Assembly: GCF_003228315.1 (NCBI RefSeq) | Contig: NZ_CP029693.1 | Coordinates: 3,647,501 to 3,711,500 of the forward strand | Reading direction: 5' to 3' | Length of the DNA: 64,000 bases | Origin: Pseudomonas putida | Lineage (GTDB): Bacteria; Pseudomonadota; Gammaproteobacteria; Pseudomonadales; Pseudomonadaceae | Shown: positions 54,040 through 63,400 of the stretch, piece after piece | Layout: every line of letters starts with the position of its first letter | Numbering within the stretch: the first letter of the stretch is position 1 | Notes under the pieces: generated by a model | Seen by the model: only the letters and a program-made list of their open reading frames with translations | Database searches by the model: none | What the model was told of the DNA's origin: nothing | Made by a program: the position numbers and the translations under genes

Positions 54040-57000
54040 ATGCCCAGACTGTCGACTGTGCTTTTTTTACTGTCGCTGATGACCTGGACCGCAACGGCTG
54101 GCGCGTTGACTCTGACTGACGAAGAACGTAGCTGGCTGGCGGCCCACCCGGACTTGCGCCTGGGTGTCGATGCATCCTGGCCCCCCTTTGAGTTTCGCGA
54201 CGATCAGGGGCGTTACCAGGGCCTTGCGGCAGACTATATCGACCTGATCCGCCAGCGATTGGCGGTGAAACTCACCCCCATAGAACCGGTCAGTTGGACG
54301 GTGGTGCTGGATCAGGCCAAACAAGGCAAGCTGGATCTCTTGCCTGGCATCATGTCGACTCCGGAACGCCAGGCATTCCTGTCGTTCACTCGCCCCTATC
54401 TGGATTTCCCGATTGTCATCCTGGCCCATGTCGGCGGCCCTCAACCGCGCAAAATCGAAGAGCTGTACGGCCTGAAGATCGCCGTGGTGGAAAACTACGC
54501 TCCCCATGAGCTGCTGCGTACCCACAATCCCGACCTGAACCTGGTGGCCATGCCCAATGTCAGCTCGGCCTTGCAGGCGCTGGCCACCGATGAAGTGGAT
54601 GCCGTGGTGGGTGACCTGGCTTCCAGCGTCTGGAGCTTGCGTCAGCTCAAGCTGGAAGGGCTGTATGTCAGTGGCGAGACCCCTTATCGATATCAGTTGG
54701 CCATGGGCGTGCCACGGGACAACAAAATACTGGTCGGCATCCTGGATAAAGTCCTGGCGGACATGAGTCCGGCAGAAATCAGCGCCATACAAGAACACTG
54801 GGTGGGTAACGTCCTCGATCATCGGACATTCTGGTCGGACCTTGTGATCTATGGCCTTCCCGGCCTGCTGTTGCTGGTCGCCGTGCTGGCAGGCGTTATC
54901 CGGGTCAATCGCCGACTGAGTTCGGAAATCGCCCGCCGGGTGGATCTGGAGCAGGAGCTTCGCAGCAGCGAATATCACTACCGCGGGCTGGTGGAGAGCC
55001 TGTCGGCCATCGCTTGGGAAGCGCGGATGAGCGACTTCACCTACAGCTATGTGTCGCCGCACGCTGAGGATTTGCTCGGCTACCCCCTGTCTCACTGGCT
55101 GATCCCGGGCTTCTGGCGCAACATCATTCACCCTGCGGATCTAACCCGAGCACAGAGCTTTTGCGATCACGAGGTCCTCGCCGGACGCGATCACAGCCTT
55201 GATTACCGAGTGATCACCGCTGACGGTCGTACCCTGTGGGTTCGCGATATCGTCAGCCTGATCGAACACGGTCACGAGCCCGTAATGCGCGGGCTGATGA
55301 TCGACATCAGCGAAGCCAAGCGCACCGAAGAAGCGCTGCGGCTGTCGGAACAGAAATTTGCCTCGGTGTTCCAGCAATGCCCGGACATACTGGTCATCGC
55401 CCGGCTTTCCGACGGCTGCCTGCTGGAGGTCAACGAAGCGTTCGAAGAACAGATCGGCCTCAAGGCCGAAGAGGTCATCGGCCTGACCGCCACCGACCTC
55501 AACATCTGGGGCATTCCCGGCGTCGGGCCGGGCCTTTTGCAGCGCTTGCAGGCCGGCAGCATCCGCAACCTGGAGATGCCCTTTCGCCGCAGCAATGGCC
55601 AGGTGTTTACCGGCCTGATCTCGGCCGAACCCTTCGACCTCGATACCACCCCGGCACTGGTCGTGGTGGTGCGCGACATCACCCAACTCAAGGAAACCCA
55701 GCAGCAACTGCAAACCTCCGAAGAAAAATTTGCCAAGGCCTTCCACGCCTCTCCCGATGGCTTGCTACTGTCACGGCAGAGCGATGGCCTGCTACTGGAA
55801 GTCAACGAAGGTTTCAGCCGCATCACCGGTTTCAACAGTGCCATGTCGGTGGATCGCTCGGCACTGGACCTGGGGATCTGGGTCAACCTCAACGAACGCA
55901 AGCAGATGCTCGATCTGCTGCACCGCGATGGTTTCGTCCGCGATTTCAGCTGCCACATCCGCCGCAGCGACGGGCAAATCCGCCTCTGCGAAGTCTCCAG
56001 TCGTCCGCTGCCGATTGGCGATGAAGACTGCATGCTGACCATCGCCCGGGACATCACCGAGCGCCACCTGATGCAGGAAAAACTGCAACAGGCCGCCACC
56101 GTATTCGAGAGCACCGCCGAAGGCGTGTTGATCACCGATACCCAGCAGCACATCAGTGCGGTCAACCGCGCCTTCACCGAGATCACCGGCTACAGCGAAA
56201 GCGAAGCATTGGGCCATACACCACGCCTGCTGGCCTCGGGCCTGCATGACAGTGCGTTCTACGCTGCGATGTGGCACCAACTGACTGCCGAAGGCCACTG
56301 GCAGGGCGAGATCTCAAACCGACGCAAGAATGGCGAGCTCTACCCGAGCTGGCTGACCATCAGCGCTGTGCGCAACCGGGACAGGTTCATCACCCACTTT
56401 GTCGCCGTGTTCGCCGATATTTCCAGCCTCAAGCACGCCCAGGCCAAGCTCGACTATCAAGCTCACCACGACCCGCTGACCGGGCTTCCCAACCGCACAC
56501 TGTTCGAAAGCCGCCTACAGAATGCACTCAATGCCCAAAGAGAAAACGGCGGCCAGGGCGCGGTGCTGTTCCTGGATCTGGACCGTTTCAAACACATCAA
56601 CGACAGCCTCGGCCACCCGGTTGGCGACCTGCTGCTCAAGGGCATCGCCGTGCGCCTCAAGGAACAATTGCGCGACATCGACACCGTGGCGCGGTTGGGC
56701 GGCGACGAATTCATCATCCTGCTGCCCGGTCTTCAACAGCCCAGCGATGCCGACAACATCGCCAACAAGCTGCTCAATTGCTTCACCGCACCGTTCCAGG
56801 CCGGCGAACACGAGTTCTTTATCAGCTCCAGTATCGGTACCAGCCTGTATCCACAAGACGGCAGCGATGTGGCCACACTGATCAAAAACGCCGATGCGGC
56901 GATGTACCGCTCCAAGGCCAAGGGCCGTAACCGGGTCGAAAGCTACACCTGCGACCTCACCGCACAGGCCAGCGAACGCGTGGCGCTGGAGCATGAATTG

Positions 57001-57786
57001 CGCCGCGCCATCGAGCGCAACGAACTGCACCTGTACTACCAACCGAAGATCAGCCTCGATGACTACCGCCTCGTCGGCGCAGAAGCACTGATTCGCTGGC
57101 GCCACCCGACTTTTGGCGACGTGCCGCCGGAACACTTCATTTCCCTGGCCGAAGAAAACGGCATGATCCTGCAGATTGGTGACTGGGTGCTGGAGACCGC
57201 CTGCCGGCAACTGCACGAATGGAACAAGAGCTACGTCGGCCTCGGCCCACTGTCGGTCAACCTGGCAGGCGCGCAATTGCGTCAACCGAACCTGCTCGGC
57301 CGAATCGAACAATTGCTCAAGGACTACCGCCTCAAACCCGGCCTGCTGCAACTGGAAATCACCGAAAACTTCATCATGAGCCAGGCCGAAGAAGCGCTGG
57401 CCGTGCTGCATCAGCTCAAACACCTGGGCGTGCAACTGGCGATCGACGATTTCGGCACCGGCTACTCGTCCCTGAGCTACCTCAAGCGCCTGCCGCTGGA
57501 CATCCTCAAGATCGACCAATCGTTCGTTCGCAGCCTGCCGGATGACCCCCACGACGTCGCCATCGTGCGCGCCATCATCGCGCTTGGCCGAAGCATGCAA
57601 TTCACCGTGATCGCCGAAGGTGTCGAAACCCAGGCGCAGCAGCAATTCCTCGCCTACGAGGGCTGCGAGCAGATCCAGGGCTACATCGTCAGCCTGCCTC
57701 TGCCTCCGGACGAGTTCGCCGCGACGTTTCTTCGTACAGCCGTATTGGATTTTTCGGATAGCACAGCCGCGAAACCGTCGTTATAA
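54040..57786 (+). CDS. rmcA: Multi-PAS GGDEF-EAL cyclic di-GMP regulator RmcA
   Basis: RmcA lowers c-di-GMP in response to redox state in P. aeruginosa and shapes biofilms. The 1,248-aa protein has a signal peptide (1-22), an SBP_bac_3 periplasmic domain (about 28-255, LGVDASWPPFEFRDDQGRYQ), a membrane helix (about 267-288), four PAS domains (about 310-780), a GGDEF domain with intact GGDEF near 887-891, and an EAL domain beginning at EALIRW near 1014 and continuing ENFIMSQ and DDFGTGYSSLSYL. The symbol follows position beside rpoD and the domain order. The stop TAA overlaps a TATAAT for the next tRNA. Confidence 0.92.
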   Translation: MPRLSTVLFLLSLMTWTATAGALTLTDEERSWLAAHPDLRLGVDASWPPFEFRDDQGRYQGLAADYIDLIRQRLAVKLTPIEPVSWTVVLDQAKQGKLDLLPGIMSTPERQAFLSFTRPYLDFPIVILAHVGGPQPRKIEELYGLKIAVVENYAPHELLRTHNPDLNLVAMPNVSSALQALATDEVDAVVGDLASSVWSLRQLKLEGLYVSGETPYRYQLAMGVPRDNKILVGILDKVLADMSPAEISAIQEHWVGNVLDHRTFWSDLVIYGLPGLLLLVAVLAGVIRVNRRLSSEIARRVDLEQELRSSEYHYRGLVESLSAIAWEARMSDFTYSYVSPHAEDLLGYPLSHWLIPGFWRNIIHPADLTRAQSFCDHEVLAGRDHSLDYRVITADGRTLWVRDIVSLIEHGHEPVMRGLMIDISEAKRTEEALRLSEQKFASVFQQCPDILVIARLSDGCLLEVNEAFEEQIGLKAEEVIGLTATDLNIWGIPGVGPGLLQRLQAGSIRNLEMPFRRSNGQVFTGLISAEPFDLDTTPALVVVVRDITQLKETQQQLQTSEEKFAKAFHASPDGLLLSRQSDGLLLEVNEGFSRITGFNSAMSVDRSALDLGIWVNLNERKQMLDLLHRDGFVRDFSCHIRRSDGQIRLCEVSSRPLPIGDEDCMLTIARDITERHLMQEKLQQAATVFESTAEGVLITDTQQHISAVNRAFTEITGYSESEALGHTPRLLASGLHDSAFYAAMWHQLTAEGHWQGEISNRRKNGELYPSWLTISAVRNRDRFITHFVAVFADISSLKHAQAKLDYQAHHDPLTGLPNRTLFESRLQNALNAQRENGGQGAVLFLDLDRFKHINDSLGHPVGDLLLKGIAVRLKEQLRDIDTVARLGGDEFIILLPGLQQPSDADNIANKLLNCFTAPFQAGEHEFFISSSIGTSLYPQDGSDVATLIKNADAAMYRSKAKGRNRVESYTCDLTAQASERVALEHELRRAIERNELHLYYQPKISLDDYRLVGAEALIRWRHPTFGDVPPEHFISLAEENGMILQIGDWVLETACRQLHEWNKSYVGLGPLSVNLAGAQLRQPNLLGRIEQLLKDYRLKPGLLQLEITENFIMSQAEEALAVLHQLKHLGVQLAIDDFGTGYSSLSYLKRLPLDILKIDQSFVRSLPDDPHDVAIVRAIIALGRSMQFTVIAEGVETQAQQQFLAYEGCEQIQGYIVSLPLPPDEFAATFLRTAVLDFSDSTAAKPSL

Positions 57787-57787
57787 T
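57782..57787 (+). promoter_or_regulatory. -10 box of the tRNA gene, overlapping the rmcA stop
   Basis: TATAAT lies 14 bp before the tRNA 5' end and contains the rmcA TAA stop codon. The -35 region lies inside the rmcA coding sequence (TAGCAC at 57759-57764 is a poor match). Confidence 0.55.
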
Positions 57788-57800
57788 CCGCGACCTACTG

Positions 57801-57877
57801 GGGCCTATAGCTCAGTTGGTTAGAGCAGAGGACTCATAATCCTTTGGTCCACGGTTCAAGTCCGTGTGGGCCCACCA
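57801..57877 (+). tRNA. tRNA with anticodon CAT (tRNA-Met or tRNA-Ile2)
   Basis: This 77-nt cloverleaf has acceptor GGGCCTA paired with TGGGCCC, anticodon loop CTCATAA (CAT), T-loop TTCAAGT, and encoded CCA. It was read by eye. CAT can decode Met, or Ile if the C34 is lysidinylated; the TTTGGTC variable region and TTCAAGTCC resemble ileX-type tRNA more than initiator Met, so tRNA-Ile2 is plausible. Its 3' half is the attachment site of the following element. Confidence 0.93.
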
Positions 57878-57915
57878 AACAAGAAAGCCGCGCAATGCGC
57901 GGCTTTTTCGTGTCT
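57832..57915 (+). repeat. attL-like 84-bp direct repeat (tRNA 3' half plus terminator)
   Basis: The sequence from the anticodon loop (ACTCATAATCC) to TTTTTCGTGTCT recurs exactly at 63622-63705. The first 46 bp belong to the intact tRNA; the rest holds the tRNA terminator. This is the signature of site-specific integration at a tRNA gene. Confidence 0.93.
57884..57908 (+). terminator. Terminator of the tRNA gene (left repeat copy)
   Basis: AAAGCCGCGC (57884-57893) and GCGCGGCTTT (57897-57906) form a 10-bp stem with an AAT loop and a T-run. An identical copy lies in the right repeat at 63674-63698. Confidence 0.9.
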
Positions 57916-58217
57916 CCTTGACCACTGATAGTGGTTAACAATTAGTCGCTGATCCCTTGAGCCGCCACAGGCAATTGGCCATTATCTAAGCCTACGTCCG
58001 ACATCCGGGATTCATGCACGCCTACCCGCTCAGTTAACGATCATTACTTAAGCGGCTTTGCTCAAGGAAGAATCCGTATAGAAATGCTCTTACGCGTAGC
58101 TCTTATTAGCAGTCACAGCATTGCGTATAAGCGCACACCAATTAGCGTGATGACTCAAGCCTACCACTGAACCTTACCTGCTCTTTTTCGAAGCCATATA
58201 TTTTTATAAGGACGTAC
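57916..58217. other. Non-coding leader of the island
   Basis: There is no credible gene. It holds a small inverted repeat ACCACT(gat)AGTGGT at 57921-57935 and is AT-rich towards rdrA. TTACCT (58174-58179) and TATATT (58197-58202), 17 bp apart, resemble a promoter, but its start site would fall on the rdrA ribosome site, so the true promoter may be further upstream. Integrase arm sites or a lost integrase gene could have lain here. Confidence 0.5.
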
Positions 58218-60863
58218 ATGAGCGCATCAGCCGAAAATTCGACCACGACGATCATTGATCTCAATCACAGCGATACCAATGCAAAACTTGAAGTGAATCA
58301 GCTTGTTCAGCATCAGAGCTACAGCAAGCTAAAGCAGCTTATTAAGGCGGACCTAGAGAGTTCTAAAAAGATCCTGACGCCAAGACAGGCGTCCCGAGCA
58401 GAAGACGGCTACCCCTATGGCAGCGGGTTGGTTTACTTCATTGATGGTACACGCGGCGCGGGCAAATCCACCTTCTTGCAAAGCGCCTTTCATGCACTGG
58501 GCAATGAAAAGACCGAACTCAGCGTCGGCCCTCTGGCCTATGTCGATCCAAGTCGGATTGAGCGTAGTGAAATCATCCTGCTGAGCATCCTCAAAGCCCT
58601 TAAAAACCGCATTATGGGCGCTAAAGTCGGCTCTAGCTTGGATGGGGAAAACCTTATCAAGCGCTTCCGCGAGCAGTTTAAGAAACTAGCCGGTGGCTTG
58701 AGCCTGTTTAGCTCGAACCACAACCAGCTTCAGGATCTAGACCCAGAGCTCTTTTTTGAATGGGGCTTGGAGCGAGCTGGGCACAGCGCGGAGCTGCGCA
58801 AAAACTTCCACGCACTGCTCGATTTGGCCTGCCAGGTGCTAGGCGACGATGCGCTTATCATTGCCTTTGACGACGCCGATACCCATGCGAAACACGCTCG
58901 CAGCGTGCTCGAATGCATACGCAAATACCTTGATACTCCCCGCCTTGTGGTCCTGGTAACCGGCGACATTGAGCTGTACTCGCTGATGGTAAGAGATCAC
59001 TTTTACGACAGCCTAGGCGACGCCGCACATGGCCAGGTGAAAGAGCGAGCGGACCAGCGCCATAAGATGGTCGATCACTTAGAAGACCAGTATCTGCTCA
59101 AGCTTTTCCCCATGCATCGTCGATTGCAATTGCGCCCGCTGTGGAATCTTCTTCAAAACGGAAAAGACCAGTTCCAATTGACCCATTCCAATTGGAGTAA
59201 GCAGTTAACCCCCAATGATTTAGTCAGCTCCTTGATTCGGCGCGGCCTGCGAATCAAGAATCCCCGTGATCTTGAGCTCTATAGAGAGTTCCTGCTGAAG
59301 CAACCCTTGCGCTCGGTACTGCAAGTATTGTCTCGGTGTGCCCCCGACTACGACCCAGACGGCTCTGACACATGGAAGCCTGCGCTCTCCGAAGCGCTGA
59401 GCGAGAGCTTACGGGCGTTGGCGTTGGGCAGCTTGTATAAGTTTGGTGTGGATGTAGACGCCATCGCAGCCCAAGAGTTACCAGCATTGACCAAGGCGGT
59501 GTTTGACCTAGCTATTCGTGACGGCGACTTCGATACCGCGGCCTACCTGCGCCCCCAACCGATTGATGCTGATCTAAAGAACAGCTTTGCAGCGCTATCG
59601 GCCGACGTAACCCGCCTTTGCGCAGAGAATCCGGCAACACTGATTGACTACATGCTGGCGGCCCCCGGCAGTGTGGCGTTGTTTGGACAAGTACTGAGGC
59701 GCAAAGCTAAAGACCTTCGAACCGGGGAAGATCGTCAGAATCTTCGGAAGCAGTTTGAGCAATATATGGGGATCGGTCGAAAAGAGGACGCCCTTAATTG
59801 GGCTCGTCATGCGGTGACCATTCTTACCGCGCCATATGGGGCAAACCCGACGACTCCCGTGGTTTACTCCGGCGTTATCGGTTTAAACAAGAGGAAACCA
59901 GGAGGTGGAAGCCCGGATTACATAACCGCTGATAGCATACTCAAAAGCTGCGATGAGCTGCCTGCGATTGCATTGGGTCTAGTGGAGGTCTCCGGCTCAT
60001 CCTCTAGGACCTATGCCTCGATTTACAACATCCTTGGCCTGATAGCTCGGTTGCTTTCACTTGAACCGAAGGAAGGTAAGTATGATGTTATGAGTGTCTT
60101 ACCTAAGCCCTACCCACCGCTCACCGTGTCTCTACCGCAATGGGAAGCCGACAACGCAGATGAGGAAAAGGAGGAAGAAGCATCGGATCCTGTCGAGGAC
60201 GCAAACAAGCTTACTCGGCTTGTAGGCGTTGTCGAACAGTGGCTCAACTCTACCAACCTTCTCCGCAAGCGGCTCAATCCATCGGCTGTTTTGATTGGCA
60301 AGATCTGGACTCGTCTGTATTTCAGTCTGGAAAAAGTTTGTGACGACAATCGGCCCGACATCGCTAAGAAGTCGATCGGCGCAGGCAACCTTATGGAGTT
60401 GTTTGCCCTCTGCGTTATCAATGCCTTCTATGTCGAGGAGCGTGATTACCACTTAAGTAGTAGCGCCAGCATCGCTTCAAATGGTGCGGACACCGACCGC
60501 ACCAACCCACTAAAGTCAGCCAAATTTTTTATTAAAAAGGTTAAGTGGACTCAGAACGCCTACCAAGAGCTACCCCTAACGTACCTAGTAGCAACCTGTC
60601 CGTTGATATTGGGGCTCTTGGAGCCAAGCGTTGAAGCGACAAAACTGGTTTCCGCACTCATATCCGCTCACCCCGAAGCAGAGGCTGCGAAAGGCACTTC
60701 ACAAGCCGAGAACGAGAGCTACACCCAAGCGGCGGAGAAATTACTTTGCGATCAGAAAATTTGGGACAAGCTCAACCGTACGTACATTCTGGGGATGAAA
60801 TGGGGAGGCTCCCCTTCTGCGGGCGTCTCCAGAAAGAATGCTGGTGGGACGGCTAAATCTTGA
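58218..60863 (+). CDS. rdrA: RADAR-type ATPase RdrA
   Basis: This is the predicted ATPase of the RADAR anti-phage system, which works with the RdrB adenosine deaminase. The 881-aa protein has Walker A GTRGAGKST (77-85), Walker B-like ALIIAFDDAD (212-221, D218/D219), a sensor-like VVLVTGD (244-250), and a long C-terminal helical region (about 300-870) with no recognised motif. An acidic patch EEKEEEAS lies near residue 655. AAGGA at 58208-58212 precedes the ATG by 5 bp. It is translationally coupled to rdrB. The identity comes from the two-gene layout, sizes and partner; RdrA is poorly conserved, so the name rests mainly on RdrB. Confidence 0.87.
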   Translation: MSASAENSTTTIIDLNHSDTNAKLEVNQLVQHQSYSKLKQLIKADLESSKKILTPRQASRAEDGYPYGSGLVYFIDGTRGAGKSTFLQSAFHALGNEKTELSVGPLAYVDPSRIERSEIILLSILKALKNRIMGAKVGSSLDGENLIKRFREQFKKLAGGLSLFSSNHNQLQDLDPELFFEWGLERAGHSAELRKNFHALLDLACQVLGDDALIIAFDDADTHAKHARSVLECIRKYLDTPRLVVLVTGDIELYSLMVRDHFYDSLGDAAHGQVKERADQRHKMVDHLEDQYLLKLFPMHRRLQLRPLWNLLQNGKDQFQLTHSNWSKQLTPNDLVSSLIRRGLRIKNPRDLELYREFLLKQPLRSVLQVLSRCAPDYDPDGSDTWKPALSEALSESLRALALGSLYKFGVDVDAIAAQELPALTKAVFDLAIRDGDFDTAAYLRPQPIDADLKNSFAALSADVTRLCAENPATLIDYMLAAPGSVALFGQVLRRKAKDLRTGEDRQNLRKQFEQYMGIGRKEDALNWARHAVTILTAPYGANPTTPVVYSGVIGLNKRKPGGGSPDYITADSILKSCDELPAIALGLVEVSGSSSRTYASIYNILGLIARLLSLEPKEGKYDVMSVLPKPYPPLTVSLPQWEADNADEEKEEEASDPVEDANKLTRLVGVVEQWLNSTNLLRKRLNPSAVLIGKIWTRLYFSLEKVCDDNRPDIAKKSIGAGNLMELFALCVINAFYVEERDYHLSSSASIASNGADTDRTNPLKSAKFFIKKVKWTQNAYQELPLTYLVATCPLILGLLEPSVEATKLVSALISAHPEAEAAKGTSQAENESYTQAAEKLLCDQKIWDKLNRTYILGMKWGGSPSAGVSRKNAGGTAKS

Positions 60864-63400
60864 AGAACACCAAGCGCGAACAGCCTGCCTCCGTTATCGC
60901 CCAAATAGGTACAACGCTACTCTCCAGTTACAAAGTGCTGGCGTTGGTACGGCAGACGCCATTTCGTCAGCCTCTGAACTCAAGCAACCTGCATGAGGCG
61001 GTCTATCTTGGATATTTGCCATGGTCGGCGCGCCTTCCGGATCACGTTTTTGAACATAGCTGGCAGCTGCTCGCACAGCAGTCTGCGAATAGAAACAGAG
61101 CGGGCCTGCTGATAGGTGCATTGCAGGAGATGGCTGATGAGTTTTTAGAGCACCGGCACGGTAACTTGCATGTTAAGCAACAGAAATTTGGTGCTTGGCA
61201 ACAAAGCGTCGTAAGTCGTGTATCGGGCCTCCCCTTGCTGGCGGCTGCACAGGTCTCAGTGCAGCCACCAGCAAGGCTCGCAACCGAGATGCACACACAG
61301 TGGCCTTGGGAACCTCCGCAAACTTGGGCCAGCAAAAATTTGCCTGTCGTCAGCCCATACGACCCCTTGGTAGAAGATTACCTAAGGCGTGAAGGCCTGC
61401 ACGAAACTCACCTGCACCTCAACGGTAGCACCCATGCGGAGAATTGCTGGCTGCGCGCCCTTCGCACGCCCAAGCAAGAAACAAAGGACTTCAGCCTAAA
61501 GTGGCATACCCCAAACGCGGCCGACGCCGCAGCAGTGCGCGAGTTGGCGCGATCAATCAATCCGGACCTCTCACCTGCTGAATTGCATCGTCAACTAGTG
61601 GCGGCAGGCCGCTTGAGAAAGTGGCTGGTTGCAGCAGCGACTGACACACTCAACCCAGATTCCCAACTTCCCCACGATCTCTCCGAACTGATGGACGATG
61701 AGAGCTTGCAGAAGGAGATCCCGCCCCCAGCGTCGGCGCACTTACAGCTCTCGGTGCAAAGTTCCACGGCGGACGAGTTGTATTGGATGCAACAGCTTTT
61801 ACTCAAACTCAAGAGCCGTCCCAGCGTAGCTCTAGAACGCATGTTCCATACCTATCTAATGCTCCAGAACCAGCATTACCGCCTTTTGGTGCAAAGCGAG
61901 GAGCAATTTGGCTTCGACCAGTTTCAGAAATTTACATACAACAAGTTGCGGGACCCCGCCGAGGAAGACTACCTGCCTCGCTTTTGGGCGATGCACGGTA
62001 AAGCGGAAAATGTAAGCCGCACTACCTATCTGGAAGGACGACTCTCCCCTAAAGATACACTGCGCAGAAATTACCAATTGCTCAAAGCTGTTCTGGGCGG
62101 CTACTGGTGTTACCTACACAATCAAGACCCGCAGAGTCGTAGCTCAGATCCAGTGCCTCGCAAGCTTGGTGAGTTGTTGGAAAAGCTTGAAGAACATTTT
62201 CGTAGAATGTCGCCCCTTGATCGCACGCATCACCGCCTTGCTCTGGTTGTACATTTCATCAAGAAATCTTGGGCGCCCAGCCGAAAGGCTGGCCCGTACC
62301 GCTTTTATAAGCAACGTCAGGAACTGGAGCTTACAACTAATGTGTTGCTCGAATGCCTCACTCGCTGGCCTCGCCTAAGAACCTGGGTGCGCGGTATAGA
62401 CGCTGCCGCAAACGAACTGCACGCGCCTCCTGAGATATTTGCCAGTAGCTATCGCGTGTGCCAGCGGGCTGGTCTAACTCACCGCACCTATCATGCTGGT
62501 GAGGACTTTGCACACCTTCTGAGTGGGCTGCGCACCATATATGACGCACTGGAGCTTCTCGATCTGCGCGACGGCGACCGCATAGGTCACGGCACTGCCA
62601 TGGGCATCTCGCCCAGGCTGTGGCTGGAGCGTATGCCTGGTCAGTTAGTGGTCAAGAAAGGAGAATGGATGCTGGACTTGCTGGCCGCTTGGCGCCTGTT
62701 GCGAACCGTGCCAAGCGCAGCGGCCACAACCGCGCGCGTGGCAGATGATTTGGCTAAATGCGCAGGCGAAGTGTTCCGCCGAGAAATGAGCTGTACCTCA
62801 CTAGAGGCCGCAATGGAACTCCGGCACCTTAACATCCGCTTTGTGCAGGCTGCCCTAGAAACAGACTGGTCAGTTGGCATAACTCCGCTAAGTGACCTCT
62901 GGCAGAGTGAAGCGCAAAGGGTTTTGGATGCGAAACGCAGCAGCCCTCAACACTTAAAACTGCTGTGGGAATGGCTCAGCGACCGAGATCTGTGGAGGCG
63001 CAGTGAGACACTGCAGAGCGTTGACGCTGCCTACTTCGATGAAGCCACTTACCTGTATCTCCAGCAGGCATTGATGCATGAAGTCGCTCACCGCAACGTG
63101 ATCATCGAGACACTGCCATCAAGTAATGTGCGCATCAGTCAGTACAATAGCTTCAGCGAGCATCACTCCCTACGCTGGATGCGCGCGCCGGGATTTGTAC
63201 AAGAAGGAGATCCAGAAATTATGGTTTCTCTCGGTTCGGACGATCCAGGCATTTTTGCGGGGGATTTAAACGGAGAGTTTTACCAGTTGTATGGAGTTCT
63301 TCGCAATCAAGGCATAAGCGACCACGCGGCGCTGGCGCTTCTAGCCCCAATCAACGAACGTGGCCGGGCGTATCGGTTCCATGACCCATTTCTAGGCTAA
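60860..63400 (+). CDS. rdrB: RADAR-type adenosine deaminase RdrB
   Basis: This is the predicted adenosine/ATP deaminase effector of RADAR. The 846-aa protein has a full adenosine deaminase metal site: HxH (H184, H186 in THLHLNGS), H545 and E548 in YHAGED, H577 in RIGHG, and D794/D795 in LGSDDPG, plus TLPSSNVRI (751-759), the counterpart of the ADA PTSN segment. An N-terminal region of about 180 residues and an insertion of about 180 residues between the first two motifs distinguish it from metabolic Add. It starts at TTG 60860, overlapping the rdrA stop (TTGA). Confidence 0.92.
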   Translation: MKNTKREQPASVIAQIGTTLLSSYKVLALVRQTPFRQPLNSSNLHEAVYLGYLPWSARLPDHVFEHSWQLLAQQSANRNRAGLLIGALQEMADEFLEHRHGNLHVKQQKFGAWQQSVVSRVSGLPLLAAAQVSVQPPARLATEMHTQWPWEPPQTWASKNLPVVSPYDPLVEDYLRREGLHETHLHLNGSTHAENCWLRALRTPKQETKDFSLKWHTPNAADAAAVRELARSINPDLSPAELHRQLVAAGRLRKWLVAAATDTLNPDSQLPHDLSELMDDESLQKEIPPPASAHLQLSVQSSTADELYWMQQLLLKLKSRPSVALERMFHTYLMLQNQHYRLLVQSEEQFGFDQFQKFTYNKLRDPAEEDYLPRFWAMHGKAENVSRTTYLEGRLSPKDTLRRNYQLLKAVLGGYWCYLHNQDPQSRSSDPVPRKLGELLEKLEEHFRRMSPLDRTHHRLALVVHFIKKSWAPSRKAGPYRFYKQRQELELTTNVLLECLTRWPRLRTWVRGIDAAANELHAPPEIFASSYRVCQRAGLTHRTYHAGEDFAHLLSGLRTIYDALELLDLRDGDRIGHGTAMGISPRLWLERMPGQLVVKKGEWMLDLLAAWRLLRTVPSAAATTARVADDLAKCAGEVFRREMSCTSLEAAMELRHLNIRFVQAALETDWSVGITPLSDLWQSEAQRVLDAKRSSPQHLKLLWEWLSDRDLWRRSETLQSVDAAYFDEATYLYLQQALMHEVAHRNVIIETLPSSNVRISQYNSFSEHHSLRWMRAPGFVQEGDPEIMVSLGSDDPGIFAGDLNGEFYQLYGVLRNQGISDHAALALLAPINERGRAYRFHDPFLG

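Noticed and set aside
60860..63400. Housekeeping adenosine deaminase (add)
   Set aside because: It is far longer than Add (about 330-350 aa), has large additional regions, and sits in a two-gene unit with an ATPase inside tRNA repeats.
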